Shown one piece after another: positions 29,901 through 42,249 of a stretch of DNA of 64,000 nt. The stretch covers positions 28,198,243 to 28,262,242 of the forward strand of contig OX439132.1 of assembly GCA_949318235.1 (NCBI GenBank), read 5' to 3'. Numbering within the stretch: the first letter of the stretch is position 1; each line of letters starts with the position of its first letter. The position numbers were made by a program, and so were the translations under genes. A model generated the notes under the pieces. The model searched no databases. It was not told where the DNA came from and saw only the letters and a program-made list of their open reading frames with translations. The DNA is from Ecdyonurus torrentis. Lineage: Eukaryota; Arthropoda; Insecta; Ephemeroptera; Heptageniidae.

Positions 29901-32900
29901 AATTATACCAACTTTTCTAATTAAACTTTGATTTTGGTTCTTATTTATAGAAACTTTGATTTATTTATCTATCCTTTTTTTTAATATAATTGTCTTTCAA
30001 AGTCACATTTTATATAAACTTTCAACATAGAATTATCACCATGCACTTGTTGTATTTGAAAGTTCACAGGGTTTATTTATTAATGAATTGCAGTTAGGCA
30101 ATTAATACTACACTGCGTAGAATTTGGATGAGCCAAGATTATAGTTGGCAACTTTTTAAAGCACATTTGATACATCGTACGTCAACAAAACGCAGGTGAA
30201 TTAAAAAAAGTAATAATAAAAATAAATAAAAACAGCAGCGAGGAAGCAAACGTTGAAAATAAAATCCTTCCCTGCTTCCAGAGAAACCGGTTATTTTTAA
30301 ATCCACGTTGTATATTTATAGCTATAAAGAGCAGCTGATATAAAAGTACTTTTATTCTTTCGATTTTAAATTTTATTTTATTAAAAATGAAATTAAAATT
30401 AACTAAAATTATTTTGTGTTTTAAAGAATTTCTCAAAATTATAAAGTCAATTTCAAGAAAATTGTAACATTAAAATTGTTCAATGTGGTATAGAATTAAA
30501 TTAACATGTATATTAAATTAATATTAAAAAGTAACTTAAAATTTATTTTGTAAAGGTTTTAGTTTAAATGATTAAATGAGTTCCAAAATATACAAAAAAT
30601 AAGCAAGAAAAACATCACCTGGTGTAGTAAATTGTGTTGTAGCAGAAATTAGAGAGTTGGCAACTCTCCACGAGCATGCGTTCTGCTTCCAATGTGACTA
30701 AAAAAATAGGTACGGAGGTTCACGACATTTCCTCGGGATAAATCGCGGTGCTCGTGATTTTTCTTTTCTTGTTGATAACAAATCGATAAGAGCAGCATCC
30801 ACTACTCTGTCGACTGCATCTGTTAGTTGTAGTGGAGCTCGTGCGATTGCAGCGCTCTGTACACGTCATCGCATCACTGACACACGTGGAACATGCTATA
30901 CATAAACTCTTGATTTCTTATTGTAAGGTAACCAAGCATTACAAGAAAATAAAACATCTTATTATAATATAATTATATTTTTTTTATAAGCCTCACTATA
31001 CGATTATAACAGACTGAAGCGTATGTCTAATGTCAATAATTATTATTAACTTACTATATCGAAAGATTATTGTAATAAAAATCTCCCGCAAATGTTCTAA
31101 AAAACATGATTTTATAAAAATACGTTCTCAATTTAATAGCAATTTTGCTCTGTATCAAAACAATTCACACCTTTAGAGTATGCAACCAGCAGAGCTTAAC
31201 TGCTCGAAAAGTTGCATACTTTCAGGATGAAAAGTAAAATTCATTCATACATTCGATTTTTTTTTTTTTTTTTTTAATAATGAAATTGCAATTAGTTTTA
31301 ACTGAATTTAATTCAAGCGTTAGAAAATAATAATAAATTAAATACACATATGGAAAAGAAATTAAATTAAAAAAATTTGAAAAATATAATGATACACGGA
31401 AAAAAATGATGTGTTAAATCTAAGTACATAAGTATACTAACGCAAATAAGCCCGCGCCCTAGTACATGCGCGCAAGATCTGAGTATTATTGAGTAACCTG
31501 TGTCTCTAGCATAAGTGACGCCAAATCCCTAGCGCTGGATGTTATGCCACCTGCGATGTAGGAGAAGCGGTACCTAGCGTCAGTATAGTTTTTATGTCAC
31601 CTGAGATCTAGGAGGTGCGGCACCTGACTGCCAGCGCGGGCTGTACTACATCTGCCAAGTGCTTCGATCTAGTTTAGCGACAAAAAATGGCCACCACGAA
31701 AAGCAGCCGATTTTCACTAAAATGCCTATTCTTTGTGACATTGTCGGAGGCAAAGAAATAAACAATTTAATTAAAAGTACCAGCTTTATAACATTGCTTT
31801 TATTTTTTAACTTAACAAATGTATCATAAAAAATTAATGAATAGTAAATTTTTTATCCAAAAAAGAAAAATGAAGTAATCGCATCTAAGGATAGACCTCA
31901 AAATAGCCAGGCTCAGTATGTCTTATGTCTTTAATTAAAAAAATTTCATCGACCACCCGAGATCTGCAGCAACAGCCACACAATATTATGATCCCAAGTC
32001 CCCGGTATAATTTATTATGTATTTATCATTATCAATAGTAATACAAAATTACTAAAATGTAATATTATATAAAGCGCTATATTTATTTTCCTAAAAAAAT
32101 TATTATTGATGCTTTAATAAAATAATCATTTAATATTTGGCGTTGAACAATTAACGCAAGCAACAAAATCAATTTATATATCTTTCAAAAAAATATTTAT
32201 AATTTTATTTAACGCCTTTCACGCCATTTTGCGGTTAAAAACTAAATCTAAGTATTATAGTGCTTGCCTCTATACTTTTCGTGAGGATACAATTCCACCC
32301 GATCGGGAGTCTACACCTCCTTACCTTTAGTTTATTCCTCCTTACACCAGGTAGGCGCGAGGTTAGTATAGCGACCTGCTAGATACAGGTAAGAATTGTA
32401 CCTATTGCAAAACACAGGATAGTTATACTAGCTTTATACCTGGAGTTGGGAGATTTTTCGTTCCGTGTAGGCATGCTTTTATATTTTTTATAAAATGCTT
32501 TTTTTCTACGACACAGAGTGGTGCGTGATTACCAAGAGTTTTTTTTTTCTTCTTCTTTCGATTTTGGTTGAATTTTTAGCTTTAAAGCAGTTTTTCATGA
32601 AACACTCTATTACTTACATTGTAACTTTGAAAATCAATACCTTTTTCTTATTAATCATTAATGATTGCATATTATGTAATCATTATAAACCATACTTGTA
32701 TAATATAACGTAACCATATAGCCAATACAATACAGATAATACGGTAAACCTCTCGCTTTCGATCTCCTGTATATCTGCGCAAACCTGCCGTACAATTTCA
32801 ACACAATAGAGCTTATCGGTATAGCGCGCGGGAAAAGCTAAGGGTCCCCTAATTTAACATTATACGCTTATATGGGGAGAAACACTTTTTGTTTTTGTTT

Positions 32901-34470
32901 TTTCTTCCGATTTCTAAGAAAACTAATGCACTGATTCCGGACATATTTAAATGAGGAATACTAGACATACTTTCACGTGTTTAAAGACGTAAATATTTTT
33001 TTAATACTTTATTTTTAAACCGATAACCTCTATAAGATCAAATGACTCAAACGCGCAAACCATAAAATATACGTAGGATCAACAATTTCATAAATACAAT
33101 TGTATCACTAAATCATGGCATTTATAAATTTAAAGAATAACAGTTAATTTATTAGAGAAAAAATTAATACAATATCCAATATCATATAAAAATCTAATTT
33201 CATATGATTCTTTCAATAGTAACTAATACCAACTAAGAGACTAAAATAATTAAATCACGTGCCATATGATTCCATTGTTATATAGCACGAAAAAAGGGAA
33301 GCGATTAAACGATTGCGTGTGTGATCTAGCATTTTCATGTCACAGCTGCAGATTGTGACAAAATAAATAAGTGTGATAAAAATATTGAATAAATATAAAA
33401 TACAGTGGCCCCCATTATAAAAAATAGTAAAATATAGATAAAAAGAACTTTTTGCAATGTTTAACATTTTTTTTTTTTTTTAACTTACATGATGTTAAAC
33501 AATAGCGGAGATACGGAAATCACAATATTTGAAAATAATGCAATTTTGTTACAATATACGCGCACTTTCTATAATTCATGTATATAAAAATAACTGCCGT
33601 AAAATTTAATTCTTTTCTTTAATAATTTCAAATTTATTTGCAAGAGAAATATAAAATCAAATCAACACGTAAAGATAAAAAGTTCAAAAACTTATCTGAG
33701 AGTTACGCCAGTGGCAGCACAAAACACGCACATACCGAATAGCAAGCTGGCTGTTAAGGGTTGGGGTTGGGGACGGTAATTTGCCCATTTATTCTTCTTC
33801 AAAAAATCAGTCGCGAAAAAAATTACGTGGTGTTTTCCCGTCTGATGAGAGGACATGAAACATGAACCCAACTATTTGCTTGATGAGGCTTTTATAATCT
33901 CAATGTTACAAGCTTCAACATGGTCTATATTGCATAGGAGCTTAATTTCAACCTAAATTATGATAAATAATTTTAGTTTATTTTTCCCACGCATACTTTA
34001 TGCAATATTATATGTGTGATATGAATTATTTTGTATTTGTCTACTAGTTGAGCTACTCAAAGTATTTTTAAAATTTACCATTACTTAATTATGTGTTTAA
34101 TTTACAAATATGTTTTATATATTATATTATAAATGTTGTTTTCTTATAATCATAATAATTGAATGGATTTTGGACCTTTCATGTTTCATATGTTTTAATA
34201 TTTTTATATTAATGCTGCTTTTTTTCTGCATGTGTACTAATGCCATTAACTTAATTATTTCAGGTTTATAAACAATAGCAAGCACCCAAAGAGAGCACTA
34301 CTAGTGCAGCGGCAGTGTACACCCAAGCATTGTCTCTTGAGTTGCCCGCCCCCCCCCCCCCTCCCCCAGAATTTGCATCTCAGTGTTAAGAAGTGATTTT
34401 TAGTACAATGATTAATAAATTAATCATTGATGATTAATTAATAATTAATTAATTAATTAATAATTAATTA
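29901..34470. other. AT-rich region with GC-richer patches, no gene assigned
   Basis: Patches of more mixed composition lie at about 30660-30900 (ending in a donor-like TAAG|GTAACC near 30927), 31440-31720 and 32280-32420. An E2F-like GCGCGCGGGAAAA lies near 32826. None gives a coding model with recognisable homology. Poly-C runs near 34350 and a TTAATTAA-rich stretch at about 34430-34470 precede the foldback element. Confidence 0.45.
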
Positions 34471-34758
34471 ATGATTATAAATTTGAAAGAAAATGATAGG
34501 AGAAACCAGCAACGGCCTTATCATAGTGAAGAGTCCCATAGTTCAGTGAAAATCTTGCTAGCAGATAAAAAAAAAAACACAATTGGAAATATTTCGGCAA
34601 TTACACTCCATCTGTCTTGGAGTTTATTGCCAAAATATTTCCAATATGTTACTTTTTTTATATCTGCTAGCAAAATTTTCACCGAACTATGGGACTCTCT
34701 TCACTATATGATAAGGCCCTTGCTGGTTTCTCCTATCCTTTTCTTTCAAATTTATCAT
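34471..34758. repeat. foldback element, AAAGAAAAtGATAGG family, copy 1
   Basis: Inverted terminal sequences: ATTTGAAAGAAAATGATAGG at the left and CCTATCCTTTTCTTTCAAAT at the right. Pairing extends inward through the GAAACCAGCAA..GGCCTTAT block and its complement, and through the blocks around GAGTCCCATAGTTC and GCTAGCAGAT. About 288 bp, non-coding. Related copies lie at 43424-43605, 52007-52208 and 60091-60471. Confidence 0.85.
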
Positions 34759-35930
34759 ACCTAATTGCTATGGTCGATGGTATATTTTCCTAATAGGCCT
34801 ATATCTTAATAATTCAGAACTAATATATAGAAAATGGTTCCTTTGTTCAAGACAGTTGTGCCTTATAATTAACTTTCTATTTGTAAATTAAAACATATCA
34901 TATTCAATTAAAAGAGGGGAACAAGAAATCTTTTAATTAATTTTTTTTTTTTTTTAAACTTTGAATACTGTATGAAAACTGAATATCTTTGTCTATTTAA
35001 CCAACTGACAAGGCTTTGGCTTATTTCATTGAAGTATTTTAATGGTATAGAATTAAAACAAACAAAATTTACACTGAAAAATATACCATTATAAAATAAA
35101 CTATAATGTTTAATTTTAAGTCAAAATGAAAAACTTGATTTCAATTTCAACTTATTAAAAATCCTTTTAAATTGAAAATTCATTAAAATGGTAGGTATAT
35201 ACAACAATAGTGTATAAAATAATTAGTTTTTCCAGTTACAGTGCACTTTTGCATTAAATTGTAAAAACTTGTATTTTAATGAACCACAAGTCTAGGAATC
35301 ACTAAGTAAATGGGCAGTGCTATTGGCGTACCCTGCCTTATCTTCATCTCCATTACTTAATACGTTATGAATAATAATATTAAAAAAAATCTGATTTTGA
35401 AGCTTTTTTAAGTAGAAATACTGTATCATGCTTGAACAAAGAATAAAAACAAACTATTTTGATTTCCTGAAGCAAACCAAAACTGAACTAATAAAGAAGA
35501 TTAGAAAATTGACATTACCTTCACTAATTGAAAGCAAACCAAAGAGAAACATAAAAATTTGTTTTCAAACAATTCTAATTGTAAGCCAGCGACATCAACG
35601 ATATTAACATTGACACGGAACAAGATCAGTTTTTTTTTTTTTTTTTTTTTTAAAGAAGCACAAATGATACTAGAACTATCTGTACTTTTATTTTAACCCT
35701 GCTAGGAACAAGCAACAGGTAATTCAAATGTTCAATTCTCAATTTAAATAAATATATATTTTTTAAAAGTATGAAACCAAAGCTAATAGCAGGAAAAATA
35801 TGTGAGAGAGAGAAGACGACATCTATTTTATAACATTTCAAGCACCAAAATTTTTCTTATTTAATCTACTTTGATATCAATTTCATTTGTCTTATTCTAT
35901 AGGTAAATAACAAATATAATAATAAATACT
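34759..35930. other. spacer downstream of RpL13, no gene seen
   Basis: AT-rich with poly-T runs (about 34941-34955 and 35630-35650). No coding or RNA gene recognised. Confidence 0.5.
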
Positions 35931-35947
35931 TTTAGAGTTTCAAACAA

Positions 35948-35953
35948 TTTATT
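35948..35953 (-). terminator. RpL13 polyadenylation signal
   Basis: AATAAA on the minus strand, about 27 nt after the RpL13 stop codon. Ribosomal protein mRNAs usually have such short 3' UTRs. Confidence 0.8.
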
Positions 35954-35979
35954 GACCTCTGTACACCCCGCAATCACGC

Positions 35980-38900
35980 TCACTTCTTTGCCGCCTTCTT
36001 GTCCTTTGCCTTGGTTATGTCCTCCGCATTCTCTGCAGCTTCTCTTGCACGCTTGGCTCTGATTCCAACCATCTTGGCATCGGCACGAGCCTATAAGAAA
36101 AACAATAACATTCAGTTTCTAATGGGAAACTTGGGGAATTTTGCTATTTTAGCATCATTTTTACCCCCCAATTTCTAATTTGAACATATTTTTCCCGTTC
36201 AAGGTTCACTCTGAAATAAAACTATTGGAAGAAAAAAACAGGCATTAAAAAAATATTTTTACACAATTTTTAGTGCCGAGATTTCATGACTGTTCAGTTT
36301 TATTTCAAATAGTGAACTACCTTCACACACTATCTATGAACAATAAAAAGTTGCAACAGTGTATTTTTTTCCCCTCCTGTTGGTGCAAAGATGAAAAAGA
36401 TCTAGAGAATTGGTGTTAGAGCTTTGTCAAGTGCTTATATTAAAACAATAAAATAATCATTAGAAAAATCTAATATACATGCAAATAAAAATGGGAGGAG
36501 TATAACTCTAGGGAACAAAGTACACTACAGTACTTAAAAAACTTTGAGAGGGAAGATATGCCAATTCTACTCTCCAATAGTCATACTGGGAATTATATTC
36601 TATTATTTGGAAGACTTTTTTTTTTTGTTTTTTTTTTTTGAAGTTATTTTTGGTGAGTATTACTTTTTCTTTTTATGATATTGACAAAGGTTTTACCTTG
36701 CGTAAGGCGTGGAAGGCTGAGAACTTCTTCTCTGCTCCAGTGATGACACGAGGTCTGTACTTGATGGTAGGTTGCCTGATTGTCATCACCTCCTTGCTCT
36801 TCAGCTGTGTGGCCACCTTGCGTTCCTCTTCCTGTAAACAAAATAAAATCACTTGTTAACAAACATCAAATTACATTGTTAACTTATTATCTAGTAACAA
36901 GCAATGATTTAATATATTAATATGAAGTAATAATTACACTGATGCCAGTAATTTTAAACACATATTTACTAGGATTTCTACTTCCTTGTGTATATATTAA
37001 CAATTAATTTTGTCATATTTAATTCTCATTAACACAATAACTTTACACTTACAACTAATGTACTATACATACTTGTCATAAAATATTTAACTCTTTGCCT
37101 TTATTCTAAGGCAAAAGAGTTTAATTTTTTATGACAGAGTATATACTTGAAAATATGAATTAAATTTCAGTCATACAATAAAAATTTACTTTTTTTTTTG
37201 TAAGTAGAGGAACTTTTTTAGATTGTACACAAATGATTAAATTATATTAAAATGGCCAGACTTAAATTATTACACGTACTGTACTAGATATAATAAAAAA
37301 TAGACTTTCTGATAATTGACTAATTTTTGATGAAAAAAAAAGAGCACACAAATTAGGAAAAATTGGGGAATGGGAGATGGTGAGGGTTATGCTTGTATGG
37401 GACACTTACATAGTGAGAATGAAAGTAATTTCTAATTAAACAAATACAACACCAATAGATTACGAAAAGGTTATGAACTATCAACTTATTTTTGTTGAAG
37501 TCACTGTAAAGTAATTTTGTGCCATGTCTTGCCTACTTCCCAATGCTCTAGTTTATCTCTCCTTTTCTTTCTTTTAATTTTTTAAATTTTAGTTTCATAA
37601 ATATTTTATTTATAAGATATTTTCAACTTTAAAACCTTGCCACTCCACACAGGTTAAGTCATTATAAAAAGCACTTAATTATTAAAGAAAATGGATAGAA
37701 AATGTTTTATTCAAGAATCAGAGTTAATGAAAGCGTGCTTCCCCCATATTCTGCAAAGTTCAGTTATTGTTGAATTAAATATTATGCAGGCTTGCGCTTA
37801 ATGGAATTATTATTATAATCCTAATATTATGGACTATTCATGCAAATAAATTACTGTATTTAATTTCAAAAAATGATTGTAAGCTTACTTATAAGTAAAT
37901 TTGTATGGCATGTACAACTCTGGCCAAAAGTTTGAGAACGATTTGCATAGGCAACCCGCAACCAACGTTATCTTTATGAGAAAACGCTGCGGCCGCCTAT
38001 GCCCCTTTCTCAAACTTTTGTCCAGAGGTGTACCTATACCTAGACTAGCGACACAAAATATTTCCAGCAAATCTGATTTGAATGCAATGAGTATAAAATA
38101 TTGAATATAAGATTTTGTTATAATAAATACTCACGGTAGCATCTCCCTTTCTGAGCTTCTTGTTGGGGTGGATGGGGAAGAGGATGAGCTTGCTGCGGTA
38201 CTCCTTCAGTCGCTGTACATTTGTCTGCAAGCTCTCAACAGACTTGTTACGTCTTCTGTGGTCTACAGCAATACCAATGGTTCTTGCGAAACTCTTGTTT
38301 AAGCCTGCAGCCTGTAAAACAGAAGAACAAAGAAAAAAATTAGTAAAATGCAACAACGAGTAATGACAGACACTACCATGTGATTGCAATAATAATTATC
38401 AATATAATGTTTACCGACTTATTGGGCAATTATCACTAGTAATCCCTAGACATGAAAAGTATTTTCAAAAATTAATAGAATGCCACTTAAAAAGTCATAA
38501 CAGTAAGTACTAGGGATCTGTATACCCAATACTTTTGCTTTGTTAGTACTTTTTTGAGGCAATACCATCTGCAAATTCTTAAATTTTAGTTTCTTTTATC
38601 CAGAAGAGAAAAAAAAAATGTTGATTCAAAATGCCATTAATACTGTACTATCGGTGATGGCATGTTTTCTGGAACTTATCGTATGGAGTATCAATTTATC
38701 AATGACTCATTATTATAATTATTAAGTGTGTAAATTTATAATAATCATTACATTTCTTATCAAAAATTGAATGTTTGGGGAAGAGGGGTAACATGGATAC
38801 ATCACAAGTAAACAAATGGCCAAACATTAACCCCATTGTATGTATATGAATACTTCAGACACAATTACTGGCCAAGGTGACAGTTGAAATCTTCCAAAAA

Positions 38901-39676
38901 GACTATCAATCTCCTGGATCCATTAAACTACAGGGATACAGAGTATAGAAGTGGACTTGCTGGTAACACTAAACTGGTCAATATTTCTCAAAGTGGCTTT
39001 AATTGACATCAACTTTATCCAATGAAATAACCCTTAAAAAGCTATTAATGGAATTGTGACTTATTACTTTTCTGCATTGATGCATACTTGTAAGATGCAA
39101 AATGTAAGGTTTTTAACTGTTATATGTACAGCTCTGGCCAATAGTTTGAGAATGCTTTGCATATATGTACATAGGTAACCTGCAACCACACAATGCTATC
39201 TTTATGAGAAAACATAGCCGCTGCTGCCCAGTTCTTAAATTTGGCCAGAGGTGTACACATATCAATTCGCAATGGTCAGTTCTTTGATATATGTTCATAC
39301 ATACTCAAAAGTCAGAGTGCACCTTCTGTAGGCTACCACATTAATAATACCGGTATGTATAGGTATGTACATACATATGTTAAGTATGAACATCCAAGCA
39401 TTATCGGTGCCTATGTATGTATGTACATACCTTAACTTCATCCAAAGAGAATCCTCGTCCAGCACGGACCTTGGTGTGATAACGTGAAGAGGGACACCTA
39501 ACAATTGGGCGCAGAGGGCCAGCTACGGGCTTGGGGGCAATCACACGGGCTTTCTTGATACGGGTTTGCCTTCTACGATATTTGCGAGCTGGCTGATTAA
39601 ACCAGGTCTTGACAAATCTCTGCCAATCCTTGTGGAAATGGCCATTAGGGATCATATTATTCCTTTTGGGTGCCAT
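35980..39676 (-). CDS. RpL13: 60S ribosomal protein L13 (eL13)
   Basis: Structural protein of the cytosolic large ribosomal subunit. Four coding exons on the minus strand: 39676-39431, 38311-38135, 36831-36697 and 36090-35980 (stop TGA 35982-35980). All three introns are phase 0 with GT-AG ends, and the spliced product is 222 residues, close to the 211-218 usual for the family. Family hallmarks seen: start [19 protein letters not shown], then [80 protein letters not shown] and [12 protein letters not shown], with a basic lysine-rich tail. A 5' UTR intron is likely: acceptor TTGTAG before 39695, donor GTATGT after 40133. Introns hold two Tc1-like MITEs. Human RPL13 hosts a box C/D snoRNA, but I could not confirm one here. 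Confidence 0.97.
37913..38032. mobile_element. Tc1/mariner-like MITE, copy A (RpL13 intron 2)
   Basis: TA-bounded palindrome of 120 bp with ends TACAACTCTGGCCAAAAGTT and CAAACTTTTGTCCAGAGGTG-TA. The terminal CTGGCCAAAAGTTT is the kind of end seen on Tc1-like transposons, and TA is the Tc1/mariner target duplication. The interior is GC-richer (GGCAACCCGC and GCTGCGGCCGCC) and matches copies B and C. No transposase. Confidence 0.85.
39127..39255. mobile_element. Tc1/mariner-like MITE, copy B (RpL13 intron 1)
   Basis: TACAGCTCTGGCCAATAGTT at the left and TTTGGCCAGAGGTG-TA at the right, TA-bounded, about 129 bp. The interior shares AATGCTATCTTTATGAGAAA and GCCGCTGC with copy A. Confidence 0.85.
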
Positions 39677-40132
39677 GATGACAGGCTAGGCGGCTCTACA
39701 ATAACAAAGGCACACAATTAAAAACTGAATATTATGTAGAATAATGCAAAATTTAGGTTGACAGCTGTACTTTCGTCCATTGTTTATAAAATATACAGTA
39801 AAAATATGTTTATTTTAATTGGAATGTAATACATTTCAGAGCTAAGAAATTAAGTAATACAGTTCCTTCAAACTGCGAAGGTGACAAACACATAAAACAA
39901 ATACAACTTTCTTAAAAACAAAAAAATACAGTAAGGGGTGAAACATGCGAGCTAAACATGGTCTCGTTCACTCAATAATTTAGAACTATTAAAAACAAAA
40001 TGGACCAATTTTAAGGCTTTGAGGTTTTAGACAATACATTTATTGAAACTAAGAAATATTTTACTAATTATTAAATGATACGATGGCACGGATAATTTAC
40101 GATTTAAAGATATATAGCCACGTTTTACATAC

Positions 40133-40430
40133 CTGTCCAACTCGCCGCTAAAAAATAAATGGCTGTCTGAACGTTGCCAAATGATAACGATCATAACTTT
40201 GTAAAATATCGCTTAAAATTATTTGAGTTAAATAAGAAAATTGAAAATATTTATTTTAAATGTAAATTAAGATATTTAATTAGAATTGATAATTTTAAAA
40301 AATAAAAACTTTTTTATTCAAATTTTACTTTGAAACAATTTGGCAACATTGTAATCGTGACTGACAAGTTTTGTTGTGTTTTGTAAAATTCTTAGTTCTT
40401 CTCAAAAGTCGTTTATTTTCTGATATAAAA
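40133..40430. promoter_or_regulatory. divergent RpL13 / PSMB2 promoter interval
   Basis: RpL13 is transcribed leftward (its 5' UTR exon donor is at 40133/40132) and PSMB2 starts rightward at ATG 40431, so both promoters lie within about 300 bp. The interval holds GTTGCCAAAT at 40173-40182 and its exact inverse ATTTGGCAAC at 40338-40347, 155 bases apart and each facing one of the genes. No TATA box is evident. A shared or paired factor-binding site is an inference. Confidence 0.6.
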
Positions 40431-42204
40431 ATGGAGTGTCTACTTGGAATTGCTTTTAATGACTTTGTGCTTATTGCTGCAGATATGACAAATGCTCACA
40501 GCATTTTGGTGATGAAAGACGGTACGTATTTTGTAAAGAAATCGGTCGCCGAAATATAGTCGCACCACTGACCACACTCACTTGGACATGACATGTCATC
40601 TCAAAATCTCTGTTCATATTTTACATCCATTTACGGCTTCATCCCCCTTAACATGACTATCATAGCTTAAGTTTATTTTCTGTCATAAAACTTAATTTCT
40701 GAAATTCATTTTTTACCCACAGACGAGAGCAAGCTACATCAAGTGTCATCACAGATGGTGATGGCTGTGTGTGGAGAGAGTGGGGACACCACTCAGTTTG
40801 CAGAGTACATCAGCAAGAACATGCAGCTTTATAAAATGCGCAACAGCTACGAGCTTTCACCCAGCTCTATTGCTAGCTACACCCGCAAGACCCTTGCAGA
40901 CTGCCTACGGTCTAGGGTACATACATACCACATAAATATGATACAGTTATGGGGTGTAGGTATGGTAAATGTACTAGTTATCGGCAGCTTAAGAGTCTTC
41001 AGGTTGAAATTCCTAGGTATGCCTGGAGTAATTGGGCACCCCTATATGAAATGAATTCATATAGGGGTAACCAATTACTCCAGGCATACCTATAGTATTG
41101 TAGAGAAAAAGCAGCCAAACCTACACAGCCGCAATTATCGGCACCCCTATTTATCTTGGCCCCCTCTAGTGATTAAAGAGTTTTAAGACGTGGTCTGGCA
41201 AGTTGACGGAATTCTAAGATGATTGGTTCTAGTTAGAATCTCGTAAACTTATTACTTTCGCCATAAAAAGAGCCTGCCGATAACTGTGGCATGCCGATAA
41301 CTACATTTACCATAACAATAATGCTGTTTGTACACCTTGTTTTCTGCTACTAAAATGACAATCAACTATGGTTATTTAAATGTAATGTGCATTTTTTGTG
41401 TGCAAGAAAACAGGGTTTGCGAACTACACTATTGAACACAGGGTACAAAACTTTGAATATACCTGAGCAATGTGCTTTCAAAATACTTAATGTTACACCC
41501 CAAGTTCAATTATCATCCCACATTGTCATTATTTTGTTGCTCTTGCCTCATCACATAGTGAGCATACATTTAATATGTAAAATATTGTTTTTAAGAACCT
41601 ATGCACATGGCATATTGTACCTGAATTTTTAAAATGTATTCACATACTATTTGTTTTGTTATTGTAACTTTGCGTAGCATTTTCGCAGAAAATTGAACCT
41701 TGCTCAATTGATTTTTTTTTTTCTGTGAAATTGGGTAGATTTTCAGTGTCCGCAGCAAAATTCTGCTACCTATTTTATTTTTGCAGAAAAGTCTACGGCA
41801 ACTTTGATATACTCGTCTGTAACTTTGCGTGGCAATAATATTTTGCTGCTTAAAAACGTGTAGACTGTTTGCATTTTTTTTTTTTTTTTTTTATTTTAGG
41901 AGAAATCAAAAAATTTTATGCAGCATTGCTGCTCAAAGTTAAATAATGATATCAATAAAAAATGAAATTGTCAATGCACTTTAAAAAAAAAGAGCTTATC
42001 ATAACATATTATACAACCATTGGGCATTTAAGGTACAGTAGTCATGAAAGCTTTGTAAAACCATGATGTAGACGTATATATTTATACAAAATTCATTTGA
42101 AAATTTAGTGCTTCAATAGTATACCAGTGCTTCATACCAGTGCGAGTATTATATTTTGAACATATTATATATATTTCTGTTGTGTACTAGATCTTGCACT
42201 GTAT

Positions 42205-42249
<45 letters not shown>

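Noticed and set aside
31687..31761. Short frame starting in a good Kozak context (AAAAATGGCC) near 31687
   Set aside because: Only about 24 codons with no recognisable product. Retained only as part of the GC-richer patch.
36100..36200. Possible box C/D snoRNA on the minus strand in RpL13 intron 3 (AATGATGC ... CTGA)
   Set aside because: The C box is imperfect, no terminal stem pairs, and no rRNA antisense element was identified. The expectation comes only from the human gene hosting a snoRNA.
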